The notes beneath the pieces were generated by a model. That model was not told the DNA's origin, did no database searches, and was given only the letters and a program-made list of their open reading frames with translations. Below are positions 25,101-35,499 of a DNA stretch of 64,000 bases, one piece after another. A program made the translations under genes and the position numbers. The stretch is from the NCBI RefSeq assembly GCF_029633865.1, contig NC_079222.1, forward strand, positions 30,123,311 to 30,187,310. The letters run 5' to 3'. Positions within the stretch are counted from its first letter, which is position 1. Each line of letters begins with the position of its first letter. The DNA is from Lampris incognitus (lineage: Eukaryota > Chordata > Actinopteri > Lampriformes > Lampridae).

Positions 25101-26174
25101 CTTGGCGTGGAAAAAAGCAAATGCCGAGCAAGAGACTTACTGTTCTGGCCTGGCATGGGGAAACAGATCGAGGATGCGGTAGCAGACTGCAGCATATGCC
25201 AAGAACGGCGCAGCGCAAATGCAAAGGAACCAATGATGTCACACGCCATACCCGAGCGGCCGTGGCAAGTGATAGGCACAGACCTATTCACATGGAACTC
25301 ACAGGACTTCATAGTCACTGTGGACTACTACTCCAGATTCTTCGAGCTAGAGAGACTTTACAACTGCACCTCATCTGCCGTCATCATGAAGCTGAAAGCA
25401 GCAATGGCTCGACACGGAATCCCCGAGACTATCATCAGCGACAACGGTCCGTGCTACAGCTCTGGTGAGTTCCGCAACTTCTCACAGACATGGGGTTTCT
25501 CACACACCACCACAAGCCCCCACTACCCACAGAGCAACGGCCTCTCCGAGAAGACTGTCCAGACGGCCAAACGCATCCTGGACAAAGCCAAAGCTGAGAA
25601 CAAAGACCCCTACATGAGCTTACTGGAGTATCGCAACACACCGGTGGACAACCTGAAATCACCGGCACAGCTACTGATGAGTCGGAGGCTGCGGTCCATT
25701 CTCCCATCAACAGCAAAACACCTGCAGCCACAGATCGCCAGTCAGGAGGATGTTCACAAAAGGAGAGAGGTATGTCAACAGCGCCAGCAGGCATACTACA
25801 ACCGAACAGCCAAACCTCTGCCCCACCTGCCCGCAGGCACACCAATCCGCTTCCGGCAGGAGGATGGATCCTGGAGACCTGCAACTGTGGAAAGACCAGC
25901 GAACACAGACAGGAGCTACCACATCCAAACCAAAGAAGGTCAGATCTACCAACGCAACCGTCAACACCTGCGACAAAGCAGAGTGAACACTCACACTACG
26001 CACACACACACTTCACAGCAGACTGTTACCAGCGCTAACAACAACACACAAGCCCATCAGCAAGAGCATGCTGAACCTCCAGACACGAACAATCAGCGAC
26101 AACCAGACACACAGCCTGGTTACACCACGAGGTCAGGTCGCACGATCAAACCAAGACAAATCCTTGACTTATGA
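22134..26174 (+). CDS. Gag-Pol polyprotein of an intact Ty3/gypsy retrotransposon (Mag-like)
   Basis: This is one uninterrupted 1,346-residue frame starting 33 bases after the LTR, with no gag-pol frameshift. In order: a capsid-like Gag region (1-215); two zinc knuckles at about 220-258, the second a regular CX2CX4HX4C (CIKCKKLNHFAKVC); an aspartic protease with LDTGAQ at about 339-344; reverse transcriptase with VLDARSGYWAIKL at about 554-566 and catalytic IVDD at 619-622; RNase H beginning QVDASKSGLG near 767; integrase with an HHCC finger (H986, H990, C1016, C1019) and a D-D-35-E triad at about D1049, D1103, E1139. All key residues seen are present, so it may be active. No envelope frame and no chromodomain is seen. 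The RNase H and integrase resemble the Mag/K02A2.6 lineage. It makes the element's virus-like particle and copies and inserts its DNA. Confidence 0.97.
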   Translation: MDSYGVPAPRMDWESANLPEAWRRFRQTTELMFTGPLRGKNEEEKCSYLLLWIGEKGRDVHNTWTLSGEQAKKLETYYDKYTEYITPKANPIYARYKFHEKMQGESESLEQFITELKLLVKDCGYPNADEMVRDRIVFATNSPRVREKLLSQGAELTLEKAIDVARSHELAKQQLKSMGQGSTHETVHAIGRKTYKPNAPKAANANFRQREGNVSTAARACSYCGGLHGAKATCPAKGKQCIKCKKLNHFAKVCKSSSQGQTKYYRGTVHAVGENPEEYTTDREQEELYFDNITVESTAVGEQTELYIDCISIENNGKSNEQAYVEVGIGTPPQKVKFKLDTGAQANTIPTNLFQALFKNVTLKPAIHRLTEYGGGALSVKGTCKLKCKYRDNAMMLDFYVIDTNAPPVMAMKTCRDLNLVKIVMAVSEENNVTSQSIMDEYADVFQGIGEFPGECTFRVTPDATPVVCPPRRIPIALRSKLRDELDSMEKGGIICKVTEPTEWVNALVIVEKPKTGKLRVCLDPRALNKVIQRPHYPLPTLEDATTKLAGAEYFSVLDARSGYWAIKLSTESSMLTTFNTVFGRYRFLRLPFGIVSAQDEFQRRVEETYEGLDGVTAIVDDILVFGKTKEEHDQRLRAMLKRTRERGVRLNPDKCHICVSEVRYFGHTLSHEGIKPDPHKVKAVKDMQPPQNKAELETVLGMTNYLARFAPHLSQINSPLRQLLKQDSEFVWDAVHDKAFQEMKNLITQHPGPVLSYFDPQKELRLQVDASKSGLGAVMLQDGKPIAYASKSLNSTEENYAQIEKELYAVVFGCKRFHEYMYGRKVIVESDHKPLEAILKKPLAAAPPRLQRMILALQKYDIQIIHRPGKDIPVADTLSRKSIEHHDSDLQEGMEAQVHTVLSNIPVSDTRLTEIKQETAQDPQLTALRRATLTGWPDTKKKCPPSIQEYWNHRAEISEMDGILFKGERIIVPQKLRKDMIQRIHASHLGVEKSKCRARDLLFWPGMGKQIEDAVADCSICQERRSANAKEPMMSHAIPERPWQVIGTDLFTWNSQDFIVTVDYYSRFFELERLYNCTSSAVIMKLKAAMARHGIPETIISDNGPCYSSGEFRNFSQTWGFSHTTTSPHYPQSNGLSEKTVQTAKRILDKAKAENKDPYMSLLEYRNTPVDNLKSPAQLLMSRRLRSILPSTAKHLQPQIASQEDVHKRREVCQQRQQAYYNRTAKPLPHLPAGTPIRFRQEDGSWRPATVERPANTDRSYHIQTKEGQIYQRNRQHLRQSRVNTHTTHTHTSQQTVTSANNNTQAHQQEHAEPPDTNNQRQPDTQPGYTTRSGRTIKPRQILDL

Positions 26175-26481
26175 ATGTTAAAAAAAAGAGAATTTTACAC
26201 CAACCTGTACTATACCTGCTATGTTTTGAAAAGAAATATTTACAGCGTTCACTTACCTTGTGTACCTACCTGCTGTTTGCAGTTACCAGTAATGAAATGA
26301 AAAAAAAGATGAAATGTTATTACGGTGTCACATTTAGACAGTGAAGGAAATGTTTTACACTACTTTGTTGCAGTCCAGTTATATAAGAGTTCCACTTTCA
26401 TATTCTTTCTTATTAAGATTGTATTCGCTTATAAACGTGCTCAACGTGGTCTGTATCTCTGCAGAGAAAGCAGCACTTTTC
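26175..26481 (+). other. 3' untranslated part of the gypsy element
   Basis: AT-rich sequence between the pol stop and the polypurine tract. It has no frame of note and no envelope-like sequence. Confidence 0.8.
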
Positions 26482-26494
26482 AGAAAAAGGGAGA
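26482..26494 (+). promoter_or_regulatory. Polypurine tract of the gypsy element
   Basis: AGAAAAAGGGAGA immediately precedes the 3' LTR, where plus-strand DNA synthesis is primed. Confidence 0.88.
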
Positions 26495-26687
26495 TGTAAT
26501 ATTTGCTAGTAATATTTGATTTGCTAATGTCCCTTACGGCTTTCCGTAGCGCCACAACAAAGTCACGTGATGTACGTAACAACGTCAGTCGGAATCCGGT
26601 CGGTGAATAAACACCCAGCACGAGAGAAGTCGTCCTTGCTTTATTAATGTTATAAGTTAACATAGCCAGAGGGCACAGATCATTACA
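26495..26687 (+). repeat. 3' LTR of the gypsy element
   Basis: 193 bp, reading base for base like 21908-22100. Identical LTRs mean a recent insertion, because both are copied from one template. Confidence 0.96.
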
Positions 26688-26987
26688 GGTGGGAAGCAGG
26701 ATGTGCGTGTATCCTGGTGGCTGCACTAGCGCCTCCTCTGGTAGGTCGGGTTCGGGGGGGAGGGGGAACTGGGGGGAATAGCGTGATCTTCTCACGTGCT
26801 ACGTCCCCCTGGTGAAACTCCTCACTGTCAGGTGAAAAGAAGCGGCTGGCGACTCCATATGTATCGGAGGAGGCATGTGGTAGTCTCCCGGATCGGCAGA
26901 GGAGGTGGCGCACACGGAAGAGCGGAGTAGTTGGCGAAGTACAATTGGGGAGAAAAGGGGGAGAAAATCCACTAATACATGCGCACC

Positions 26988-28900
26988 AAAAATGCTCAGA
27001 TGAGTGTGGCTTCCGTATGTCCACATGATTACAGTATCATGACAATCAATCATTAACCAAAGATGACTACCAAAGCATTTATGGGAAAGTCATAAATGTA
27101 CTGACACAAAACAAAAAGGGTGGAATGCACTTGCCTTTTGTCTATCACAACGCGAGCATTGAACTGTAGTTGTTGCACATTCATCGGAACAGAAACAGGG
27201 AGCTCCTCTCGCCACCTGTCCTCATAGAGAAACGAGCCAATTGGGCATTTTCGATGGAGAAGTGGAACAAAAACTCAACTATTTTCATCTGGCACAGCAT
27301 AGCTGCCATACAAAAATTAATTTGTGTGGCGCTCACAATTACCTGTTGCATGTGGTCTGAAACTAAGAGGTGCCGGTTCCTGTTCCATCACAAGTAAGCG
27401 GCGTTTTGAAAAACCAGACCAAACTGTTATCTTACTGTGAGGTTAATTTGGCCATTTGTTCTGGAAATTATTTCACCCCACAAAAGGTACGATTCTAAAC
27501 CTGATTAGACCCCTACTTCCTGGGGCTACACTGATGTGAGAAACATAGAGCGGAACATCGAGATAATTACTTCAATATGTAATACACTTAAATCCACAAC
27601 AGGCTCCATAATAACCACATTTAAAGGTGCATTCGGCCCCAGCATCTCACACCAAAACAAGTGAAACCTCCCTTAGCCCCCTCCCCCTTGCGTTCTTGGG
27701 TATTATTTCATTGGTTAGATTTTTACAGTATAGAGATATTTTATTAGCATTATCAACATATTCAGCTTGGTAAGGAGCCATTTCTTCGCTCTGCCGAGTG
27801 ACCGAAATCCATGTAACGCAATTGTAGCTGTGTGGTGATACACGTTTTAGGGTAGATTCACCAGGGGCTGCTGCTCCTTTAAGGCAGACATTTTAGAGTG
27901 CTGACGTAGGCACTGCTTGGGGTTTCCGGGTAGCCATGTTTGCAGCAGCCTAGCGGTTATAGCTGGTGGCCACGAGGGACTGTGCTGCGTCGGTGTTGTT
28001 ACGTGTGGCGAGTAAACGGAATTGACTCGACTCGATCTCTCCGTCTCCTCATTCCTGCACTCCCACAGCTGGCTAGTTACCCTGCTAACGCTAGCTGCCT
28101 CGCGATGCACTAACATGCACGTGCGCCAGACCGGCTTCCAGAAGAAAGAACAGAGAAAGAAACTCGGATGACGCCGCACACGCAGAGGGAGTGCGGTTTC
28201 TCACTCTGCTCAGGAAGCCATTACTCCGCCATCGCTTTACAATGGCTGTTTGCTGCTGTGTTGGTCCACATGCCAGTATCTGAGTGTCCCCTAAGCCAGC
28301 ACACGACTGGTATGTCTATGTAGCGACTGGAGAGGGCGACCGCCCTGACTGTCGGCAGGTCTACGCTAGGGGAGCACAAGGGATTCTGGGACTGTTAATG
28401 TTCGTGTTGTTGTTTTAGTGATGTGTTCATTTTTTGGTTATTCAGTTTCTTTGTTTGGGGGTTCGACTCGGACTAAGTAGACGACCACTTAACTTACTGA
28501 CTGAGGGTAGGACCGTGACTAAGGTAAACGTTTTTAATAGTGACTTGTGGGGGGAGGAGAGACAGTGTTCGGCAGCCTTTCAGGTGGCAAAAGAGCGGGA
28601 TGCCCTTTTTGCCCCCCCTCCAACTGCACATCAAATGACAGCCGATGAGGCGGAAATTTGGCCTGGTTCAAACATAAATTGGTGACAACCAAATTGGTGT
28701 TAAAATCGAGCTTAACTTGTAAAGTGTCTGCCCAGTTTAAAGCCAGGTGGCCCCGCCAACTGAAGCCGCAGGGAGCCGATAACCCCCCCCCCCCCCCGCT
28801 GAGTCCCGACCCAACCACTCTTTTAAGCATTAACATTTTGTCACGACTGCGTCGTGTAGTGTGAATGAGTCAAACACTAAAATCAGAGATCGGTTCTGGC
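26988..28900. other. Intergenic, possibly decayed retroelement
   Basis: A GC-richer block at 27840-28230 contains GAGTAAACGGAATTGACTCG and reads like the end of an LTR, but no partner repeat is seen. 28430-28700 may belong to the same relic. No gene is recognised. Confidence 0.3.
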
Positions 28901-28922
28901 AAGAGCCAATGGGATTGAAGCC

Positions 28923-28995
28923 TAGTTTACATCCTGTCCATTCTGTTTATGTTCTAAGCCTTAGACTATAAACAGAATGGACAGGATGTAAACTA
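28923..28995. repeat. Perfect 28-bp inverted repeat (hairpin)
   Basis: The arms 28923-28950 (TAGTTTACATCCTGTCCATT...) and 28968-28995 are exact complements, with a 17-base loop. This could be a tiny MITE or a folded transcript. Confidence 0.93.
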
Positions 28996-29164
28996 TGCAT
29001 TGTCACCAACACACACACACAAGGGGAAAAAAACATTTAAAGGCCCGATATTATGCCACCAGCTGAACAAGCAACAGGTCATTTCAAAATCTAGCCCGTT
29101 GTGACATCACACAGGGAAGTGACTGATCAAATCCAGCCAATCAGTTCACACAGTCACTGAAAGA

Positions 29165-29660
29165 GGTCCCTGCTTTTGTGGAACAAACTGCCTGCTGCCA
29201 TCAGACAATCAGAGTCGGTTGAGTCCTTTAAATCCAAACTTAAAACTCATCTTTTTGCCTTAGCCTTCAATTAGTTGTCTTTGAGTACTTCAAAACATGT
29301 ACTGCATGGCGGGTCGGTTTCTGTCTCAATGAATTTACCAACCACTGTTCTGTCGACGAGATTATAGCGTATAGATTACTGACTATTGCAAACTGTTCTC
29401 TTCTCTCACGTCTTTTCTCTCTGAATGATGTCGTCTCCTTTCTCTTCTTCCGTGTGTGTGAATGGTGTGATGTGAGTCTCCCCTGTGTGCATGTGTAGTC
29501 TGTCCTCCTGTCAGGTCTACATGGTGATGGTGGTTGCGTGGCTCAGGTCCTGGGCTGTTCCGGTGGCATCTTGACATTGCTTGGCATCCTCCTCATCATA
29601 TTCTTCATCTATCTTGTGATTCCATTATAATAATGTTATTCTGATTGCAGGTGGCTGCAG
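29165..29660 (+). mobile_element. LINE 3'-end fragment (L2-like)
   Basis: Plus-strand translation near 29175-29270 gives LLLWNKLPAAIRQ and SFKSKLKTHLFALAF, the C-terminus of an L2-type reverse transcriptase, followed by a long 3' UTR ending GTTATTCTGATTGCAG. No coding capacity remains. Confidence 0.65.
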
Positions 29661-30642
29661 TTTTTTGTTTTTTGTTTTGGTCAACCCAAGAGTGGAGTAC
29701 CTGTGAGGGATATTGATTTTCCATGACTTTGCATACCTGCAACCCTACCTGATGACATTTCTTATGGTTCCGTCTGTCTTCTCCTGCTGGTACTCCACAG
29801 TCATTCTGTACATATGCTCTTCAGCCTGTTGGCATGATGTCAAGAGGCATCTTACTGCTTTCAGTTGCTAGGCGGCCAACACCAAGCTGCACATCTCTTC
29901 ATTTCTATATGCCTCGAGGAGTTACGAGCCTGTTTGCATTCCAGAAGTGTTACTGCTTTTGAGGTAATCTCAGTTTTGTATACCCGCCACCAAAAGTGTT
30001 TCTATAACCGTGGAAAGCAGGGTCAGTTGGTGGTCAGGAAGCTGTTAGAGCCAGGAAAAGTCCAGACGTTCAGCAGTGGACACCTGCTTTGCATTAACCT
30101 TTCACCTTTTATATACGTTCTTTTCAGTACTAGGAGGACAAAAGTCTTAGGACAGAGCAAGTAAGAATGGCTGTATGCTGTGGCCGAAAACATTACAGCT
30201 GCAAGATGTAGTAACTTATCAGGGAGAAAAGTAGTTTTACCACTTACTCTCCGGAAACATCTTTTCCATGTGTTATACTTCACTATGGAAAACTTTTTTC
30301 TTTTTGTATGATGTTTGCAATTTTGGCCAAAATTGTAGTGTAACAGTACTTGTAAAAGTGTAATAGCCAAAGTCATTAAGAGTTTGCACATTAAATATAT
30401 TTTTTTCAAAACTAGAGTTAAAGTAATTGTAACGCACTCTAACACAACTGACCACTGCAGACAATCCTGTGTCTGTATCCCATGGACCACAGTGGAGATG
30501 TAGTACTCAAGTATGGACTTGGTCTCGAGTCCACATTATAAAGGTGTCAGTCTTGCCTTGGTCTTAACAGCATAATGACTTGGTTTTGGACAGTGCAGAC
30601 TTGTGATGATTGTTGAAGATCAGTCTAGAATAAGATGTTAAT
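29661..30642. other. Intergenic, nothing recognised
   Basis: No known repeat or gene recognised. The overlapping frames 29865-30164 (+) and 30023-30490 (-) lack similarity to any family I know. Confidence 0.35.
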
Positions 30643-31212
30643 AGGGCGTCCGGGTGACGTAGCGGTCTATTCCGTTGCCTACCAACACGGGGATCAACAG
30701 TTCGACTCCCCGTGTTACATTCGGCTTGGTCAGGCGTCCCCACAGACGCAAATGGTTGTGAGACCAGCTACGTTATATGGTTTGGAGACAGTGGCAATAA
30801 CGAAAAGACAGGAGGCGGAGCTGGAGGTGGCAGAGTTGAAGATGCTAAAATTTTCACTGGGAGTGACGAAGAAGGACAGGATTAGGAACGATTATATTAG
30901 AGGGACAGCTCAGGTTGGACGGTTTGGAGAGAAAGCAAGAGAGGCAAGATTGAGATGGTTTGGACATGTGTGGTGGAGGGGTGCTGGGTACATTGGGAGA
31001 AGGATGCTGAATATGGAGCTGCCAGGGAAGAAGAAAAGAGGAAGGCCAAAGAGGAGGTTTATGGATGTGGCGAGGGAAGACATACAGGTGGTTGGTGTGA
31101 CAGAGGAAGATGCAGAGAACAGGAAGAAATGGTAACGGATGATCCGCTTTAAGCCGAAAGTACTAGTAGTAGTAGTCGTCGTCGTCGTCGTCGTAGTAGT
31201 AGTAATAGTAGT
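30643..31212 (+). mobile_element. SINE-A head fused to an RTE-like LINE 3' end
   Basis: 30643-30753 is the SINE-A tRNA-like head. From about 30751 the sequence is the last 400 bases of an RTE-like LINE (same as 47972-48535), reading VRPATLYGLETVAITKRQE...GRPKRRFMDVAREDIQ in frame to about 31135. It ends CCGAAAGTA followed by a GTA/GTC tail (31160-31212). The join falls on ATGG, shared by both partners. Confidence 0.85.
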
Positions 31213-31216
31213 AGGA

Positions 31217-31551
31217 GTAGAAATACAGGGGTCGCATGAGTTGAGCAGTTCGAAGGATAAAGCGGTGGTAAAAGGTCACCATGCCGAGGAACTCCTGCCG
31301 GGACTTGACTGTGAGTGGTCGTGAGAAGTTCACAAAGGCGTCCACCTTTGACGGAACACATCTTTGGTGACTTGGTGTCCGAGGAAGTCGATGGTCAACA
31401 GCCCGAACTGGCACTTGGCTGGGTTGTCGATCAGCCCGTGCTGGACGAACCAAGCCGAGGCGGACGACTCCCAGAACTCCAGCAGCTTGAGAGAAACCGC
31501 ATTAGTCGTCATGTTCACGAAGAGTTGTCCCTGGAAACGTCCAGCAGACAA
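31217..31551 (-). pseudogene. Decayed Ty3/gypsy reverse transcriptase fragment
   Basis: On the minus strand GLIDNPAKCQFGLLTIDFLGHQVTK (about 31380-31450) is followed, after a frameshift, by FSRPLTVKSRQEFLGMVTFYHRF (about 31270-31340). This is the thumb/connection part of a gypsy RT. No LTRs are visible, and the lineage differs from the intact element at 22134. Confidence 0.8.
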
Positions 31552-32770
31552 ACGTCGGGGTCACCAGTGTAGAAGTTTATTCCCCTATATGACCCCCCCC
31601 CCGCCTTCCACAAACATGGCGCTGCGCAACCATGACTACCAACCGAGCTCTTCAACTTAATACGTGAATTATAAGTCCATTAAGTGTCCCCTACACTGGT
31701 CATAATTAATTGATTAAAGGGACACTGAAAGATGCAAGAGTACCTGCCAGTACTGAGGATGACTCTGGACACTGGGTAGCCTATAAGGAATCGATCAACC
31801 AAATTACCAGTTAATTGGGTCAAGGGTATGCAGCTCATTCTTGCTGAGCACGTCATCAGAGGTCTACAACGGCCCATGCAGGTGCCCTACATGCGTTCTT
31901 ATGATTCTTTTTTGTATGATTGTTCTCGGTTCCTTGCAGGCAAAAACAACATAATCACAGCCTGCATGTTTTCCTCCTTGAAGCTTTGTTAATGAAAAAC
32001 AAACTGAAACTCAGCCACGGTTCAAAACCCATGTATGGACCTAAGGGGTAAGCGCTGCATTGGGCAATGTTTCCTTGTTACTCCATCTGTACCCTGCAAT
32101 CTGACACACACACACACGCACACACACGCGCGCGCACGCACACACACACACATCTCGCGGTTCATATGGTTCTCCTTAACGGCTCTGGAGGCTGGAATGC
32201 ATGGTTAGCACAACTGGTACTTATTTCACATTTCTACCACAAACACTCTTCTTCTAATTGCACTGACTTTTTCCTGCTTTGATTTCGCTCTTTTCCACCC
32301 CCCCTTTTCAGTTTCTCATTGTTCCACAATGACACTAGAGGCCTTTACATAACCTGTCCGAATGTTTCACGTTTTTTACACACAGAAACCACACCGGTTT
32401 ATTATTACTATTATCATTATGATTATGATTATTATTATAAGCAAACCATAAATTAATTAACACAACATAATCTAGAGGCGTTAAAGAACTCCTCTTGGTG
32501 TAAGGTCATTTAAGACACCCCCTTCTCAGCCATTTCAAAACATTCAGCCTGACTTACCGTGACTGTTTCATAGTCAACTTATGGTCTGCATCCTATGTCC
32601 AGATGAAGGACACTACAGCTCAGATTGTACATGCATTGTGTGCTACAGTTTATATGCCATCGTCAACCTAATATGCTTCTTTTTATTTTGAAATACTCCT
32701 CAATAACCTTCGAACAAGTCATTAAATGAGAATATACTGAGTTAAACTCAAACTCATGTGAACGTGGACA
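31552..32770. other. Intergenic, nothing recognised except a CA repeat
   Basis: A CA/CG-containing microsatellite lies at 32104-32152. The rest is unrecognised. Confidence 0.4.
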
Positions 32771-33028
32771 ATACACGTGGAGTCGCCAGCCCCTTCTTCT
32801 CACCTGACAGTGAGGCGTTTCGCCGGGGGGACGTAGCGCGTGGGAGGATCACGCTATTCCCCCCAGTTCCCCCTCCGCCCCAAACAAGCGCCCCGACTGA
32901 CCAGAGGAGGCGCTAGTGCAGGGCACATACCCACATCCAGCTTCCCACCCGCATACAAGGCCAATTACGTCTGTCGGGATGCCCGACAAAGCCGGAGGTA
33001 ACACGGGGATTCGAACCGGCAACTCACC
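32771..33028 (-). mobile_element. SINE-A copy, truncated at both ends
   Basis: It runs from the complement of GCGACTCCACGTGTATTG to the B-box (complement of GGTTCGAATCCCCGTGTTACC). The 3' part of the SINE and the first part of the head are missing. Confidence 0.87.
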
Positions 33029-33639
33029 AAGACAGCAGTCACAAACATTTTCATAAACGTTTCCTTACATGCCCCTTTATAACTCCGCCTGATTATTAGT
33101 GTGCATTTAACTAAGAGCTTCTTTCGTAAGAGAACATAGAATTATTCTGACACGCAAAAAAAAACCTTTCAGCACACTTGCTATATAAATCTGTCCAAGC
33201 AACTGTGTTACGCATTAGACAACGAGTTGCAAGCAATTTTGCGAACGCTACCCACTGCAGACAACAAGGGTGGACATTTCCAGATTCATATCTTCGACAC
33301 GGTGTCCTGCGTCACTGACGTCATTGAGAGCGACTGCTGGTGCCACTGAGAGAGGAACATGCTGAACAGACGTCATTGTTGGCTTTTTTTTTGCTCTCGA
33401 CTATTACAGCTTTTGTGATTGCTTACACACTTGTTGCAGAATGCGTGTTATTTTGCCAAAACTCTACACAAGAGCCAAATAACACACATCACTTGGTGGC
33501 ATGGCGATGGAGGCACATGAGGGGATATTTCCCCCGCATTGCAACATTCACAATGGCTCTTTGTCCTGTAACATTGTGGCCCAGACGCCTGGGTTTAGCT
33601 ACATTGAATCCAGCTTCATGAATGAAAATGAACTAATAG
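33029..33639. other. Intergenic, nothing recognised
   Basis: No gene or repeat recognised. The frame 33340-33621 is not supported by any family. Confidence 0.35.
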
Positions 33640-34063
33640 GGGCGTCCGGCTAGCGTAGTGGTCTACTCCGTTGCCTACCGACGCGGTGATGTCGGCTCGA
33701 ATCCCGCTGTTACCTCCGGCTTGGTCGGGCGTCCCACCAGACACAATTGGCTGGTGTCTGCGGGTGGGAATCCGGATGTGGGTATGTGTCCTGGTCGCTG
33801 CATTAGCGCCTCCTCTGGTCGGTCGGGGCGCCTGTTCGGGGGGCTGGGGGGAATAGCATGATCCTCCCGCGCTACGTCCCCCTGGCGAAACTCCTCGCTG
33901 TCAGGTGAAAAGAAGCAGCTGGCGTCTGGCGACTCCACATGCATAGGGGGAAACGTGGTAGTCTGCAGCCCTCCCCGGATCGGCAGAGGGGGTGGAGCAG
34001 CGACTGGGAAGGCTCAGAAGAGTGGGGTAATTGGCCACATACAATCGGGGAGATAAAGGGGGG
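33640..34063 (+). mobile_element. SINE-A copy, full length
   Basis: It runs from GGCGTCCGGCTAGCGTAGTG (A-box) and GGCTCGAATCCC (B-box) to CAATCGGGGAGATAAAGGGG, followed by a TA/T-rich stretch at 34070-34098. Confidence 0.92.
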
Positions 34064-34457
34064 GATCCAAATATATATATTTTTTTTTTTTTTTTTTTAA
34101 AACAGAAAATGATGTCATGAGGCTGTGCAGCTGCATCAAAGTCCAGGATTCCGTGATATAAAATGCATACACTGTACCGTGAATACGGTATAACTCAAAA
34201 CACAGGACTACAGTGTCTACGTTTTCACACAAGTATGGGGTTGGGGGATGGGTTGGGTCAGACACATTCAGACAAAACTACAAGCTACAGGCAAGGCAGG
34301 TGCCCCCAAAAGAACCCCCCCCCCATCCCCACCCCAACAGTTGGGGTACCTGCCTGGGTCACATACTGCTGTGTCTGAATGTGTCTATGCAGTGCCAGTA
34401 GGACACAATCTGCTGCCATGACTGTATTACAGTAGAGTACAGTGACACTTCCGTTCC

Positions 34458-34642
34458 TGCGACCAGAAGAGGCGCCAGTGCAGTGACCAGGACACATACC
34501 CACATCCGGCTTCCCACCCGCAGACACGGCCAATTGTGTCTGTAGGGACGCCCGACCAAGCCGGAAGTAACATGGGGATTCGAACCAGCGATCTCCATAT
34601 TGGTAGGCAACAGAATAGACCGCTACACTATCCGGACGCCCC
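34458..34642 (-). mobile_element. SINE-A copy, 5' half
   Basis: Complement of the head up to the CTGGTCGCTGCACTAGC region. The 3' half is missing. Confidence 0.88.
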
Positions 34643-34771
34643 TCTATCTCTTTTTTTTGTCAGCATGAATTAATGTGAATGAGTGGGATGACCTGCCACA
34701 GTAGTTGATGTCTTGGTACCAAGGCCAGTGCTGAACTCAGCTGGTTGATAACGTAAGGTCAAACGTGACAC

Positions 34772-35146
34772 TGACCCTGTTTACACTTGCTTTTAAAATG
34801 CATTTTGGGCGATCGGATCACAAGTGGACGGCGAGACACATCGCCGTTTACACTTGTGTCGATCATGCGTCTCCAAATGCGTCCTGCTGACCACTTGTGT
34901 TCAGATTTCTTTACTCCAAAGAAGAAGAAGATTTCCTGTTGTGTCCTTGTCGGGGACGCATCAGGACGCATTAGCGTTTACACTACAAAAGATATGTGGT
35001 CAAACGCGTCCCAGACCACCTCGGCAAGTGGTTTGAGTAACCGGTCACAAAACCTTTTGGTGGTCATTTACACTGGTATTTAGTGCTGTCCACTTATGAT
35101 CCGATCGCAAAAACACGCATTTTAAAACCAAGTGTGAACGGGGTCA
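34772..35146. mobile_element. Non-autonomous DNA transposon with long inverted ends
   Basis: The left end TGACCCTGTTTACACTTG and the complement of the right end (TGACCCCGTTCACACTTG) match over about 55 bp, including TTTTAAAATGC and GCGATCGGATCA. There is no coding frame. The type is common in teleosts. I could not settle the target duplication. Confidence 0.75.
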
Positions 35147-35392
35147 TTGTGTATTTTGCACGTGTTTGCATGTGTATGCGTTTTTGTTTGTGCATGTGTG
35201 AGAATGCCAATATCGTGTCTATTTATTAGTGTGTGTTCTGGTATCCATTTTCATGACTGTTTAGTCATGAGCATTGTGTATTTGTTCATTAAAATAGTTT
35301 CACTTATGTGTGTGTGTGTGTAGGTGGGTGCTGGGTTTTTGCTTAATAATGGACACCACAAAGGCTAACTGTTGGACAAAGACACCCCCCCC

Positions 35393-35395
<3 letters not shown>

Positions 35396-35461
<66 letters not shown>
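35396..35461. repeat. CA microsatellite
   Basis: About 33 CA units, followed by a purine-rich GA tract (35462-35510). It lies about 0.6 kb upstream of the ccdc80-like coding start. Confidence 0.97.
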
Positions 35462-35463
<2 letters not shown>

Positions 35464-35499
35464 AAGAAAGGGCGCGCGAGAGAGGGAGAGACAGCGAGA

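Larger units (their letters stand above)
21903..26692. repeat. 5-bp target-site duplication of the gypsy element
   Basis: GGTGG stands at 21903-21907 and again at 26688-26692. Removing the element and one copy restores TTGGCCTGTGGGTGGGAAGC, the uninterrupted SINE sequence. Confidence 0.93.
21840..26972 (+). mobile_element. 5'-truncated SINE-A copy, split by the gypsy element
   Basis: SINE sequence occupies 21840-21907 and 26688-26972. It starts inside the B-box (CTGGTTCGAATC) and ends AATTGGGGAGAAAAGGGGGAG. A 15-bp duplication TAATACATGCGCACC flanks it at 21825-21839 and 26973-26987, showing a retroposed insertion that happened before the gypsy element entered. Confidence 0.95.

Noticed and set aside
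24557..25318. 253-residue minus-strand frame
   Set aside because: Shadow of the gypsy pol gene, with no retroviral or antisense protein similarity that I recognise.
27847..28179. 110-residue minus-strand frame in a GC-richer block
   Set aside because: No similarity recognised. The block may be an LTR relic, but without a second repeat this stays unsupported.
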